Shown here: positions 47,632 to 59,082 of the stretch, piece after piece | How the letters are laid out: each line of letters opens with the position of its first letter | How positions within the stretch are numbered: position 1 is the first letter of the stretch | Source: Ischnura elegans | Taxonomy: Eukaryota > Arthropoda > Insecta > Odonata > Coenagrionidae | NCBI RefSeq assembly: GCF_921293095.1 | Contig: NC_060251.1 | Coordinates: forward strand, 42,575,644 to 42,639,643 | DNA length: 64,000 bases | Direction of reading: 5' to 3' | Position numbers and translations under genes: made by a program | Notes under the pieces: generated by a model | What the model was told of the DNA's origin: nothing | The model's database searches: none | Seen by the model: only the letters and a program-made list of their open reading frames with translations

Positions 47632-49080
47632 AGTTTCATTTCACCAGCTTAGCAGCGTTTAAAATTTATTGATGAATATCTAAAATTCATTTTCCTGCGT
47701 AGTTATTCGCGGCTTTACACGCGTATTGCATTCCACCAAAGCGCCGCGAAAAGCAATATCGATTAAGTGAACGAGAGTGGGTAGATTACCTGTAAATATA
47801 GTAACATTCATGATATAATGTAAACTTTCAACTGGGGAGAGAGTAGTCTAGATGTAACATTTTCATATTGGAACTAATCATTAATTCTGAATTCTACCAG
47901 TTATATATACAGACTATCTCGCAGGTAGTGCGTCATTTTGGACTTATAATTTTGTTAAATTGGCATACTCATGGGAAAAGGTCCTAAGTTTAGCTCAGTT
48001 CAAGCAAAATTTTGCAATTTTGATATTTTGACTTTGTGTATTTATACACGATCTGTGTTTCAACGTGCCTGTGACCTACCTTTTCATAAAATTTACTATC
48101 ATAAAATAAATGCTGAAACTATAGTCGAAATAAGTTCATCGTTAATTCCATAATGGTGACTTAATTTTTTACACAAAAAATATATATCTACTGTGGTTCT
48201 GGGAAAGTAAAACAATTTTCCTCCAATTTTTAAATTTATATTGACCCAAAGCATGCATTTCGCTTCGCAGTGCAATTTCCTCAGGCATTTTCATAACTTT
48301 TCTCTCCCCAGTGCCGAATAATCTTATGTGCGAGAACAGAGTTTTGGTGATTATCAGCCGATTACTTCGGCCGTTCATCGCTTCGCGCGTGAACTATAAG
48401 CAAAGGGCGCCACCGGCGTAGGGTGTAAACTGCCCGTGGCGTTCTCAAAGCGAGCGAATCGACTTCAGAAACTCGCCAATCTGACGAAGCCACTGGAATG
48501 AGAAAGATTGTGGCACTGCGAAGATAGCAGAGATGTATGATGTCTGAGCAAAATAACTGCTGCGTCTCATTTACACCGCGAGGAATGTGCAGAGTTCACA
48601 TGTAGGACTTATAAACAGTGATTAACGACAGTTTCAATTAACCCCCAGTAGCATCTTCATCCCTTGGTCCCCTTATCAGTTAAAGACCCACCAGGCGTGT
48701 CATCGTCATTCATCATTATTCAGCGTTTCTAGGGCACAGATGCTAAATGTTGATATCTGCTGTATTTTTTTAGTGCAGATTGTGTTTGAATACTAGATGA
48801 CCACATAAATTCGCAAGATATTACGCACAAAGATATTCACAGCAGAGGCAGAAATTAGTAGTGGAAAAAATATTTTTACTTGATTAGGACCCGGAACTCT
48901 GAACCTCCTAATTTGGAGTCAAGGAATGATTTCAGTTACAAAGGTTAAGTTAGGGATTAAACTTACCGTAGTAGCAACTCTGTTTGCCGATAGGGTGATA
49001 CAGATTTGCATCCCAATCAAGTCAGATGATTTTTTACAGAAGACGCCCATCTTTTCTACCGTTTAGAAGTGTGTCACCTG
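47632..49080. other. Intergenic, nothing recognised
   Basis: Sequence of ordinary composition. No exon with matching splice sites or known domain was found. Confidence 0.35.
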
Positions 49081-49323
49081 AAGCCAATTAAAATAGGAAA
49101 TTATGTTTCCGAAACAAGATTTTTGGTTGGCTTGGCAGCTACTATCGTAGAGGAGAATGTAACTTAACCTGTGTGAGACCGTGGTAAGAGTGAGGCTTAT
49201 TTGTGAGATTAGGACCTCAGGTCCTCCGGTACTCGGACAGGACAAGACACATTTTCCTCCGTGATAATGGTTGCCTAGACAACCGAAGAAAACCGAGATT
49301 AGAATTCCTATTTTAATTGGCTT
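49081..49323. mobile_element. Small inverted-repeat element, 243 bp
   Basis: AAGCCAATTAAAATAGGAA at 49081-49099 and its exact reverse complement at 49305-49323 (19 of 19). The interior is noncoding, with an ATTAGGACC...GGTCCT-like G/C-rich segment. No target duplication was confirmed; a MITE is the simplest reading. Confidence 0.6.
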
Positions 49324-50436
49324 TAGGAGGTAAACTTTTTGATTTCATTTGCGACTATTAGTAGCATCACACAATTTTGTATTCTACCGTAAATAGCGAT
49401 TTTATTGAATTTCGGAAAAAAATCATGAGTATTTTTTTGGTATGGTTTTTGTTTTTTTATTTTCAACTCTTAAAGATATTGTATCAAGAAAGATCAAGCT
49501 GCCATATTTTTCTCAGAAAGGCGAATAAAAAGGAAAAAAATTAAATATTAATTTATCCTCGCAGTTTGGAATGGGGATTCACTGAGTTGGTTCTCTGAGG
49601 ATTCATGTCGGAAGCACTGCTTTTGGGACACGGTCAAAACTTAACCTTCTGCTCTTGCAAATGGCATAATAATCGTAGAAAACGGTAGGAATACATTGAA
49701 CATTTCGAAAAAAAACATGGGTGAAACCATATTAAAAATCATGATGTTTAATTTAACAGACAACATGTCATTGAAAAAGCGAAGAGAAAAATGTCTCTTT
49801 TTTCAATTTCATCTACCAAATCTATATTATTTTTGGATTATGGTTTAAACTTACTTGCTTACAATCGATCACTATAATTTAAATTTATAGGTGCAAGTTC
49901 TGGTTTGTGATAAAATATCATTACAGAGTATTTTAAACAGTAATCACTGCGAATATAAACTACAGTGGTGAGGCTATCACATTTTTATTCAGAAGAAAAT
50001 TTCTCATAACTATGTTAGCGTTTTCTTTCTCAAATATAATCGGATATCGTCTTGATGATGATATTAATGAGCTATGGTCTATTTCCGTGGAGCTTGTAAA
50101 CCCGGATATTATTCTTCCTCGAAAATAAATCCATTGATGAGGATAAGCTTTTCAGGGCTTAGTGTTTGTAAACTGAACCCTCTACGCATCCATTGTATTC
50201 ATAAGATAAAAATACAACAGAATACCCCCGGCTCGCTGGAATGCAGCCAAAGAGGCGTAAACATTTCCTTTTCACCAAGCCGAATTCATTTTTATTTTAC
50301 ACCTTTCACTTCCGTCGGCCTCATTCGCGTGGTAGGTACCTGTGCTCTCTACTCTTACACTGTTTTTTTTTGGTGGAATACCTACTATCTTCACCTGGGT
50401 TATTCTGCTTATAATTCCTTTCTTGCATCTTCCATA
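49324..50436. other. Intergenic, nothing recognised
   Basis: AT-rich. The 166-codon frame starting at 50074 runs into the MITE at 50437 and shows no domain, so it is not called. Confidence 0.35.
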
Positions 50437-51005
50437 CGGGGGCGGCCTGGTGTGCTTTGGGGCCCTCGGCTGGACCCTCCTTACCAAGGGATTCAGGGGT
50501 ACTCCACCAGAGAAGTTTTGGAAATTGTATGCTCAGAAATGAATTTTGGCGCTATTCTGGCTCTTAAAAACTAGATGAAAGTTAATAAAAATAGCAATTT
50601 CATTAGAAAAAAATGCTTTGAAAACTGAGAAATTCACAGGTTACAAAATTTAACGATGAATAATGGCTTTACTACCTATGTAGTGAATTTGTCTCTTGAA
50701 ACTGCACTGAAATCCAAAATAACCTCTATAACCTTTAAAAATTGCCTTATCAAAAAAAGCATATAGTTTCCTTTTAACTCCTGACAACTTTATTTATTTG
50801 TTATATATTATATTTACACTGATTTTGTTGTAAATAAAGTAGCTAATGAAAAAGTAGAATTATATAATCAAAATTATATAATGCAAAAAATCATTGGTTC
50901 AAGTTAACTGAGTTTTGTAATTACACCTTTCATATACGCTTCGCGATAGACAAGCTCGGGGCCCTCGGCGATCGCCGACCTACCAATCTGGTCAGACCGC
51001 CCTCG
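50437..51005 (-). mobile_element. hAT MITE, 569 bp (family 2, copy B)
   Basis: Reverse-oriented relative of 29960-30513: GGGGCCCTCGGCTGG near the left end, and GCGAAGCGTATATGAAAGGT with GGCGATCGCCGAGGGCCC near the right end on the reverse strand. Terminal bases are CGGGGGCGG and, reversed, CGAGGGCGG. The flanking octamers (CTTCCATA, CATCCAGT) match at only 5 of 8 positions, so this is an older insertion. Confidence 0.75.
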
Positions 51006-52070
51006 CATCCAGTTATGAATGATTGAAATATTATTAGAGTGCATAAATATACATATAAAATGTCATTTTCACCTAGAAATTCTGACTTTTTCCTGTCCTG
51101 AAAATTTTAACTTCAAAACCTCACAGCGCGAATCCAGATTTTGGGATTGAAAAAACAATATGGGGTCAAAAGGTCAAAAATTCAAAATTTGGTTTGCTCT
51201 CCACTAAATATACAACCTTTACAGAGGAGTGTGCCTATCTTCATCAAAGTCGCACTGCTTAAAATATTAGATATAAAAAGTGATTCACGATGAATGGGTA
51301 CGTCTGTATAGGGAGGAAGCTTGGGTCAAAAAATTGCATGCGATGCATCACGCGATTTATTGGACGCCTCCGAACGCAGTTCGCTTGACCAGTTGACCGG
51401 CCGCGTCTCGAAATAACTTAACCGATAGAGAAGAGGAAGTACTTGGAGGAGTCTTGGACGAATTGTTTTCCCTACCCGTGAGTGTTGGTGCGTGGAAACG
51501 AGCATGTTACAGCTGCTGAATTGTTGCGCCCGCCTTCTGGGGTGTATACGGAATGCCTGTGGGGCAAAGGAGAAAAAGAAGAGCCCTTAGGGGCACCCGT
51601 GGAATCCAGTCTGGATGCGGTGCATCTGGCAACTCATTCAACCGGCGATGCATCATCGCCTTGTTCCCCGCTCGAACATATTTCTCATCTGTCAAGGAGA
51701 TATTCCGCCGCGAATGCGGAAGAGCCAAAACAATGGAGGAAGCCTTCTCATTCATTGGCGCCGGATGAAAATGTGTCCATGTAAAAGCCCATTCAGGAAA
51801 ATTAGAGTTAGAAAAATTCATCATCTTAATAACTCAACAATCCGAAGATTGGAAGAAACGCCTTCAGGCGTCATCGTTGCATGGCGGAAGAATTTCACAT
51901 TGAATTTGATAATACAGATTTTATATTCAACACTGGGTCTTATGTATAAAATCCCGTTAAGTTTGAACACTTAGAAAATAAACTGGTAACTTCAGGCTTT
52001 ACTTTGTGAAACCTCTCCATATTGGTAGTAAAAACAAATAAAACTTTGTAAGGTTCACCATTATTTTAAT
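51006..52070. other. Intergenic, moderately GC-rich with overlapping open frames
   Basis: At 51480-51790 three frames are open for 70-105 codons on both strands. None has a recognisable domain, and the mutual overlap argues for composition rather than coding. Confidence 0.3.
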
Positions 52071-52184
52071 ATGGGCACGACCCGGGTTTCGTAACGTGGT
52101 TACATCTTCAGGTAGATGTAACCACGTAAGATTACCACGGTACCTGAAGATGCAACCACGTTACGAAATCCGAATCGCGCCCAT
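52071..52184. repeat. Palindrome with hammerhead-like cores (Penelope-type terminus)
   Basis: Two ~45-base inverted arms. Each carries CTGAAGA, then a short GTAAC/GTTAC-type stem, then GAAA, then a short C/G stem and a TC before a strand complementary to the arm start. On plus these are 52144-52150, 52165-52168 and 52175-52176; on minus, the mirror set at 52111-52079. CUGANGA...GAAA...UH is the hammerhead core order, and Penelope-like elements are known to carry minimal hammerheads in their repeats. Activity is inferred, not shown. Confidence 0.5.
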
Positions 52185-52611
52185 ACTCAACAAAACTCAA
52201 CAAAGGCCCAAAAATTCAGTGTCAGCGTCTTCGCATCCTCCGTATTCTACCTCTTTCGTCACTTAAGGATTGTTGGAGAGGTATTTAAAAAGGATTGTGG
52301 CATCGTACTCCGTATACCTTGATGATGACACAAGCAAGATTGGCTTGAAGTTGGAGAGTGCGAAAAGAGAGGAAGAATTTTCATTTCGTTTGGATTTATT
52401 TTTAGCACTGCATTAGCGGTAGCTCCAGAATTCCGCTGTATAATAGACATGGAGCGCATCCTTTGAACTCAAGGACGCGGTGCTATAAATAGATTCTAAT
52501 CGTGATCTGCATCGTCTAGTCTCTCAGTTACGTCATATGGTGAGAGGGAGAGTGTGTATGTGGAGGATATGGCGATGCAGCCGAGAATAAAGCAAGAAGA
52601 CGAGGGATACA

Positions 52612-52810
52612 GATCCTTAAAAACTTTTTTATCCCTCAACAATGAGTCATAATCATCCGTTACGGAACGTTGCGAGTCGGTGTGAGGCCTGAAAAAATGC
52701 TACGTAATGACGCAGTGTTTTCAAGAGAGAGATGAGAGTGGTTTGACGAGACAAAAAAATCACTACTTCCAAAGCTACATTTCTGGACACTGGGGTGAAA
52801 CCGAAAAGAA
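52612..52810 (+). repeat. ~200-bp repeat, unit 1 of 4
   Basis: Landmarks CATCCGTTACGGAACGTTGC, GACGCAGTGTTTTCAAGAGA and AATCACTACTTCCAAAGCTA. Other units start near 53895, 54335 and 55150 in the same orientation. Spacing is irregular, so this is a dispersed or nested family rather than a satellite. Confidence 0.75.
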
Positions 52811-53377
52811 ATTCCCATTTTTTACTCACAAATTTGAAATTACTTATTCAGAGATAAGTAATACTTGTAAATTTCTCTCATGAATCGTAATTATAACCCA
52901 GGTTTCAATGTTTTTTTTACCATCTTCAGATGAATACGAAACATTGTGTTCATATGCCCAGGTCGTAATGAGCTATTCCGCGTAAATGTCATACTGACTG
53001 GTTAAATAAAAAAAGTGGTTGGAGGCTCTGATATGGATCAAAATTTGTGCTATAAAGTCTAGACTTTCGGTATTAAGTGCTGAAACTAGCATGAGTCGCG
53101 TGTGTCTCTGATAAGAGACATTTTTTTATGTGCTCACCACAGTTTTTAGCCACATACTAAATTTAATGAGTCATCAACGCGCAAAAAACACCTGTTTCGC
53201 TAATTGATTTTTATGGCCACTGTATTAATAATTTTTTTCTATTTTGAGGTTCGTTCATTATTTTCAATAATTTTAATGTTTTTCGCACAAATTGGTTTTG
53301 TTTATTTTGAATTAAATAAGTTATTATGTAACATTTTTTGGCAGTGAATAAATTTATACCGGAAGGGAATCACAAAA

Positions 53378-53791
53378 GTCAGTCAGTGACATTACTGGTC
53401 AGTCCGTGACGATGCTTTTCAAGAGGAATTACTCCTCTGTAAAATCAGTTATTGTAATGGGCTTTGCAGCATTATGAAATTTTCATTTGGTGTTCTGAGA
53501 TGTATTTTACTGAAACTCTGATCAATCTTTGTTTCAGAGCAAACCTTAGAGGTTTTACTCTGAGCTGAAAGTTCGTTTCATTTTTGTCAGTCCGTGACAG
53601 TGAATTTTAAGTCACGTAAGTCCTGTATTTTTCAAGACAAAGTAGTGTATCAACCAAAGTTAAACTTCACACCATTGTGCAGCAATTTGGAAGTTGCAAA
53701 AGTTTTGTATGTCAGTCCGTTCGCGTTACGCGTGTTCTTAAAAGACCAAAAACCTATTGTGACGGTCAGTCCGTGACGCGTGGAATCGCCC
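53378..53791 (+). mobile_element. Right end of a second transposon with GTCAGTCCGTGAC motifs
   Basis: Copies of GTCAGTCCGTGAC at 53398-53410, 53586-53598 and 53765-53777, a one-change copy at 53378-53390 and a partial one at 53711-53720. The terminus CCGTGACGCGTGGAATCGCCC ends at 53791 (shown as its last 21 bases, split CCGTGACGCG + TGGAATCGCCC) and parallels the right end of the 4.7-8.4 kb element (CCGTCACGCA + TGGAATTGCCC). Its left end and any transposase were not found, so it is truncated or non-autonomous. Confidence 0.6.
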
Positions 53792-53894
53792 TAATATAAT
53801 TAAAACGTATTAGTGAACTTTTTCAGTTTTATTGTATTTCAGTTGTTGTATGAAAAAATACCTAGTAAGATTTTACAATTATAAAAAAAGTTTC

Positions 53895-54140
53895 AGGGCA
53901 CAAAACTTGGGAGATTAGGTAAAATTTGAGCGCTTTTTTTCACCCTCCACAAAGAAACGTCATCACCCGTTTTGGAACGCTGTGTGTTGGTGTACGGGCT
54001 AAAAAATACTACGCGATGACCCAGCGTTTTCAAGAGAAAGATGAGAGTGATATAAGTAGACACAGAAATCACTACTTCGCGGCTTCCAAAGCTGAATTGC
54101 TGGAAGCGGAAGTAAGACGTCGCGCTCTCCAAAAATCTGT
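53895..54140 (+). repeat. ~200-bp repeat, unit 2 of 4
   Basis: CATCACCCGTTTTGGAACGC, GATGACCCAGCGTTTTCAAG and TTCGCGGCTTCCAAAGCTGA. Open frames on both strands here are part of the repeat. Confidence 0.75.
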
Positions 54141-54334
54141 AGGTGTTGAGTTTTGAAAACTGGGAATGTATATTTTACAAAAGCAATGTAATATTACAAG
54201 ATTCAACCGCGATAAATTACCCTTTCATCAGGGGTGCAAGCTGTACATATGCATAAATTACGATGACATTCGTTAAAAGATTACTTTCAACAAATCGTCA
54301 GATTATGATGCGAGGGATACAGAAACTTAAAATC

Positions 54335-54505
54335 CCTTTTCTCCCTCAACAATCATCCGTTGTGGAACGTTGCGTGCTGGTATTAGGCCTGAAAAATACT
54401 AAGTAATGACGTAGCTGTTTCAAGAGAAAGACGATAGTGATATAACGAGGTGAAAAATTCACTACTTCGCAAAAGCTATATTTATAGAAACTTGGGTGAA
54501 AACGA
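54335..54505 (+). repeat. ~200-bp repeat, unit 3 of 4
   Basis: CATCCGTTGTGGAACGTTGC, AATGACGTAGCTGTTTCAAG and TCACTACTTCGCAAAAGCTA. Confidence 0.7.
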
Positions 54506-54703
54506 AAAGAATTGGCCAAAACATTAAAAACGAGATTTGTGGCCCACGATGCTAAACCTTCGCATAAAAATTCTCAAATAAATACAGCGCGACACACGTT
54601 TTCTATTTTTTTTCCATGCCACCTATTAACGATATGGATGTGGTAGAGGTAGAACGAATTTCGTAAAAAAACACACACACCTTCGATTTTCCATTTTCTA
54701 CAA

Positions 54704-54853
54704 ACAAATTTCGATACCTCCTCCGCAAAAATGCTCAACATTCACCCACCGAATCAAATCCGCTCATCTAGTAGGCCTAGTAGTACCAGATGAGCAGATT
54801 TGATTCGATGGGCGATTGTTGAGCGTTTATGCAAAGGAGGTATCGATTTGGTA
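54704..54853. repeat. Long palindrome, ~65-base arms
   Basis: The left arm contains TCGATACCTCCTCCGCAAAA and ATCCGCTCATCTAGTA; the right arm has the inverted counterpart ACCAGATGAGCAGATTTGAT ... AAAGGAGGTATCGAT, with about a dozen central bases. A few mismatches only, suggesting a recent origin. Confidence 0.85.
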
Positions 54854-54956
54854 TTTGTTCTCCTTGACAGCAATAACAGAATAGTAAAGCGAACGATTTC
54901 ACGGGTTATTTTGTGAAAATTGTACACGATATAGATAAATTAAACTTATGCATTGT

Positions 54957-55037
54957 GATTGTAACGCCACCCAGATTTCAAAGCCCTGCATCTTTTCAGG
55001 TGAATGCAAATCGTTGAAACACTGGTCGTGTTACAAT
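54957..55037. repeat. Hairpin with GATTGTAAC arms and GAAAC...GTC core (Penelope-type tail)
   Basis: GATTGTAACGC (54957-54967) pairs with GTGTTACAATC (55027-55037). Between them are CATCTTTTCAGGTGAATGC, then TTGAAACACTGGTC. The GAAAC...GTC part and closing stem resemble the 52.1 kb palindrome, but the CUGANGA box is degraded. Confidence 0.45.
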
Positions 55038-55149
55038 CGTGATAGTCCATAAATCACATGTGAACTTTTTAAGTTTTATATATTTCCATCTACGAAAAAA
55101 ATATTTATCAGCCAAGTTTTAAAATTAAAATGCAGTTTCTGGACATAAA

Positions 55150-55395
55150 AATTGAGAAATTTTGTGAAATCTTAGCGTATTTTTTCTCTCTCAACAATGC
55201 ATCATTATTATCCATTTTGGAACGTTGCGTGTTAGTTTAAGGCCTAAAAAATATTAGTGATGTCGCAGTGTTTTCAAGATAAAGAAGAGAGTGATAGAAC
55301 GAGACGAAAAAATTCCCTTCTTTGCGGCTTCCAAAGCTGAATTCCTGGATATTGAAGTAAAATCTGGTGCTTTCCAACAATATGTAAGCGAGTAG
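55150..55395 (+). repeat. ~200-bp repeat, unit 4 of 4
   Basis: TTATCCATTTTGGAACGTTG, GTCGCAGTGTTTTCAAGATA and TTGCGGCTTCCAAAGCTGAA. Minus-strand open frames over it are shadows. Confidence 0.7.
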
Positions 55396-55584
55396 TTTTG
55401 AAAGCTGGTCGTATGTTCCAAAACAGGTAATATTGCAAGGCTCAGATGCAATGATTTCTCTTTTCATTTGCTGTGCAAGCTGTGAAATCATATGATATTC
55501 GCCAAATATTAACAAGCAAAGATGATGGTGACATTCAATGCGTTCAATGGTGTCAGGCTCAACTTTGTGGAAGTTGAAGTTCAC

Positions 55585-55796
55585 AAATGAAAAAACGACT
55601 TCGTTTTCTTCCAGTAATTTATTTTGACGGTACGACATGTTTCGACCTTGAGCGGTCATTTACGAGTACGTGCCGCTCGTACGAGTACGAGCGAGTACAT
55701 TACGAGTACGAGTACTCGTAAATGACCGCTCAAGGTCGAAATATGTCGCACCTTCAAAATAAATTAGTGGAAGAAAACGAAGTCGTTTTTTCATTT
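55585..55796. repeat. Very long palindrome (~85-base arms) with CGAGTA-rich centre
   Basis: Arms share AAAAAACGACTTCGTTTTCT, AATTTATTTTGA, TTTCGACCTTGAGCGGTCAT and TTACGAGTAC in inverted order. The centre is a run of CGAGTA/TACTCG units. GACCGCTCAAGGTCGAAA...GTCG is typical of Penelope-like element tails in insects (family knowledge), so this looks like two tails joined head to head. Confidence 0.85.
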
Positions 55797-56591
55797 ATGA
55801 TGGCGACACTTTTTTTTTTGGTTATTTAGTAATTTTATCGATCATTAACTCATCTTTCTGATGAATTCTATTTTAATTTCATATTAAATTACATATCATC
55901 ATATTGCCATAACATCAGTAATGAAGGACATGCTTGTCCGAGCATGGGAGGAATTTGAGTATTGCTCCTGGAGTATTGTTCCTATCCCTGATGGAGGAAA
56001 TATTGTACATGTGTAATCTGAACTTGAGATGTTCGTTAATGTGTGTATAAAGTTTCATATTCGTATGCCTTAAAGTCGAATTATTATATGCATTCGAAAT
56101 AAGTATATTCAATTTGAAACACCCAGTATGTGGGGTAAAATTTGAAGAATATACGGGGAAACCCTCATATTCGATATTCTCTTTTTTGTGGCAAAATTAG
56201 CCCCCTGTCATGCTTCAACAGACAAAAACGCGTCGCGACAAGAACTGACGACGTTCTCAGCATGGGGAATGAAGCGTTATCCGTTGCAGTTATCACGTTG
56301 CAGTTATCCCGAAAATGTCCGGGAGTACCTACGTGAGGCAAAAATATACGGGACGCATATCGTTAGATAAATGCACCGCGGTAATCAAGCAACGTTATCA
56401 CAGCTTTATCGCAATACCGCGAATGGTGGCACCGTTTCTTTTCTATTTTTACCAAGTTCAAAATGAGATACCACTTCTAAAATATAAAAACTAACTCTAC
56501 CGAATAGCATTTTTTAAAAACCATTAGCCTTTAAAAATGTAAGACTCCTCGGCTGCGCATAGGGTTTACGCACCCTTTCGTTGTCGTTTTG
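55797..56591. other. Intergenic, nothing recognised
   Basis: No gene or element ends identified. Small frames at 56142-56370 overlap each other and show no domain. Confidence 0.35.
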
Positions 56592-56599
56592 GTTCTGGT

Positions 56600-56874
56600 C
56601 AGTGGCGTAGCCACGGTGAGGTTTTTCGGATTACAACCCCCCCTTGAGCCTTTGAAGCTTTATGCAATCCAATTCATATAATTTATTTGAATAAATACTC
56701 ATACAAAATTACTTTTTTTTGAGGTCTTAAAATCACGTTCTTGACAGTAAAAAATCCCAAAATTTTCGGGGGAGGACCCCCGGCGCTCCCTTTTACCTAG
56801 GGTATTTTTGCATACACCCCAGGAGGGCCAGAAATCTCCGGGAAACCCCGCCCATTTCTAAATCTACGCTACTG
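56600..56874. mobile_element. hAT MITE, 275 bp, perfect 8-bp target duplication
   Basis: GTTCTGGT at 56592-56599 and 56875-56882 exactly flanks CAGTGGCGTAG and, reversed, CAGTAGCGTAG. The inside has G-rich tracts and no coding potential. A perfect duplication implies a fairly recent insertion. Confidence 0.92.
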
Positions 56875-56882
56875 GTTCTGGT

Positions 56883-58592
56883 CTGAGTACTGGGTTGTAG
56901 CCGAGAAAAAGACTGCCCCAGCTCAACAACGCTCCGTTGCTCCAGGGATTTTTTAAGCCTACTTTTGAAATCAGAACTTTTGACCGATCTGGAATTGATT
57001 TTTTAGGCATAAACAAAAGTAAGGTGATACAATGACGGAAAATAAACTGTAAAATTTGTTGCATTCGCAGTTTTTCAATAAATTTCACTTTCATGAACCA
57101 ATTATTTTGAACCCATGTCCGCCACAGTTTTTATTATTCGGAACGCCCCTAATTTGTTCGCAGTGTTAATGAAATGTACTACGACAGAATTAATAATTAT
57201 AGCATTTGAAAAGAATTTCTTTTATATAAGGTGGTTTTGGTACAAGGAAAACAAGTATAGGATGTGAGTATCAACAAACAACGAAATAATCTACTATTTT
57301 CAACGCACACTAACATACAGTAAGCGCATAAAACGTAATTTTGGGTTAATATGATGCAATAAAAGAAGTCAGTTCATATTTGTGAGCCTGAGACTAAACC
57401 TAATTCATTGAAAAGTATGCTAAAGTAATGTGACACTCAGTTGGGAATAAATGACGCTTAATCTGTGGAAGGATATTTATTTGTGAAGTGATCCGTGCCG
57501 TTCACACCTGATTTAAGCTTTAGGGTAAACTCCGACGTTATGATTAACTTTCTGGCCAGAGGCCAAATGGTTTCAAAGCGATCCGGAAGAGGGAGGGGCT
57601 CAGGTTCGTCGGCGAAATCTTGATGTTTAACGTGCTCTCCGGTCACGTTCTATTACTATTTACAACCATTAGTTCTGAGCATATAAAATAACTCCTACAT
57701 GCTACTATTAGTTCGCCGAAGAAATTATAAGCTCATAAAATAAAAACTTCAGGGAAAATACCAGAGCAAAAATGCAAGTTGATTTTTGAATGTGACATTT
57801 TACTGTTGGGTCGAAATGTGCTATAATTTATGTTTCGATGATTTTTTATACTTACTCTCCCAACAAAAAAAAATGTGTTGCTGCAACGCCCGCCTTGTAT
57901 TAAAATTAAATGATAGCTTGTCACACAAAAATGAAGTTATATTTGTCATTTATAAGTTTCGTAAAGCAATAGCGACTATATACAAAGCGAATTCATTTTG
58001 TGTTTCAATCGAATGAAATCCGTGAGCTTCTTTATAGCTGTCGAAGACGAATAGCTGAAGGGATTGGATGATTTCTAGCTCATCATCACGAATTATACCT
58101 TGATTGAGCAACATTGTTTTTAAAAATATATTTAAAGCCAATTATATTCATTAAAGTCTCGCACTGAAAATGTGCTGAAAATATGAAAGCCATACATTTC
58201 AGTAGAGAAAAGGACTCCTGCAATGAAGTTAATATCTAACTCAGACAGATCTTGCAACCTCGAACTTTCAAATGCACGAAGTGGAAGTAATTAATGTAGC
58301 TTGTTGACGATTTTTGCAATGGGTGATTGAGTTGATTTCAAGTCTTAATAATTCCTTCGTTGGATGTAACGTGCGGAGATCGATGAAACTGTCCAAGGCA
58401 GAGATTCAGCACGTCTTGTAGCCGAGGACGTTATGGATAAGTACCTAAACATCCAATAATAGCTTCATATCGTTGTCAGGGGCGTTGCTCAGAATGAAAT
58501 AAAAAAATGTTGAAAATAATTTAGGCACATAAAAATCAGCAAATGAGAGTGATTTCCAGCTTCGAAGCGTGGGAACAAGATTGAGATGACAA
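56883..58592. other. Intergenic, nothing recognised
   Basis: AT-rich sequence with no convincing exon or element ends. Confidence 0.35.
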
Positions 58593-58886
58593 CAATGGGG
58601 AACATGCATGAAGTTTGTTTCTCCCGTTATTGTAGCCTATCTTATAGAGAATTTTCTCGCCAATCCGAATATATAAGCCAAAGTTGTCTACGTCAATCAC
58701 AAATGCTGTAAAATGCTAATGAAATTCTAAAAAAAATCGACGAAAGTCACGTGACCCGGAACGCTTTCTCATTGGGTTGACGTCACCGAACAATATTCAG
58801 TCTCAGTGGCCTCAGTTCTCCGTAAAATTCGATGTCTAAATACTGCTGTTTTTCAATGAATACAGATCTTTAATGTCGTTAGGGAG

Positions 58887-59082
58887 TTGTTGATGGAAAA
58901 AGAGGGGGATTGTTGGAGGAATGAGGTGAAAAGAAAACTGATTGAGAAAATGACTGAAGTGGGATTTAAGAAGGCGCTGTCAGACAATTTACGTATGGTT
59001 GACTCCTTTATTGTGGCCGCCTTCCTTAAAAACAGTGATTCTTTCGTCGTCGCCGAGATGCGTGGAGTGAAAGCAAGCAGGT
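58887..59082 (+). pseudogene. N-terminal exon of the element's YqaJ-partner protein
   Basis: Reads MLMEKEGDCWRNEVKRKLIE, then KKALSDNLRMVDSFIVAAFL and SFVVAEMRGVKASR, ending at a consensus donor (AG|GTAAGCAAG). AEMRGVKASR is a characteristic start of the SWIM-finger and YqaJ proteins found beside THAP/DDE transposases in insects. The middle of the protein (SWIM finger and YqaJ nuclease core) is not found downstream; only a C-terminal piece remains at 59401-59586. Confidence 0.6.

Noticed and set aside
50074..50574. 166-codon plus-strand open frame
   Set aside because: It crosses the left end of a hAT MITE and shows no domain or splice context.
51482..51974. Several overlapping 70-120-codon frames on both strands
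   Set aside because: Mutually overlapping frames of similar length in a GC-richer stretch; no family motif in any.
53893..54156. Open frames of 76-79 codons on both strands
   Set aside because: They lie within unit 2 of a four-copy repeat, and the other copies do not keep the frame.
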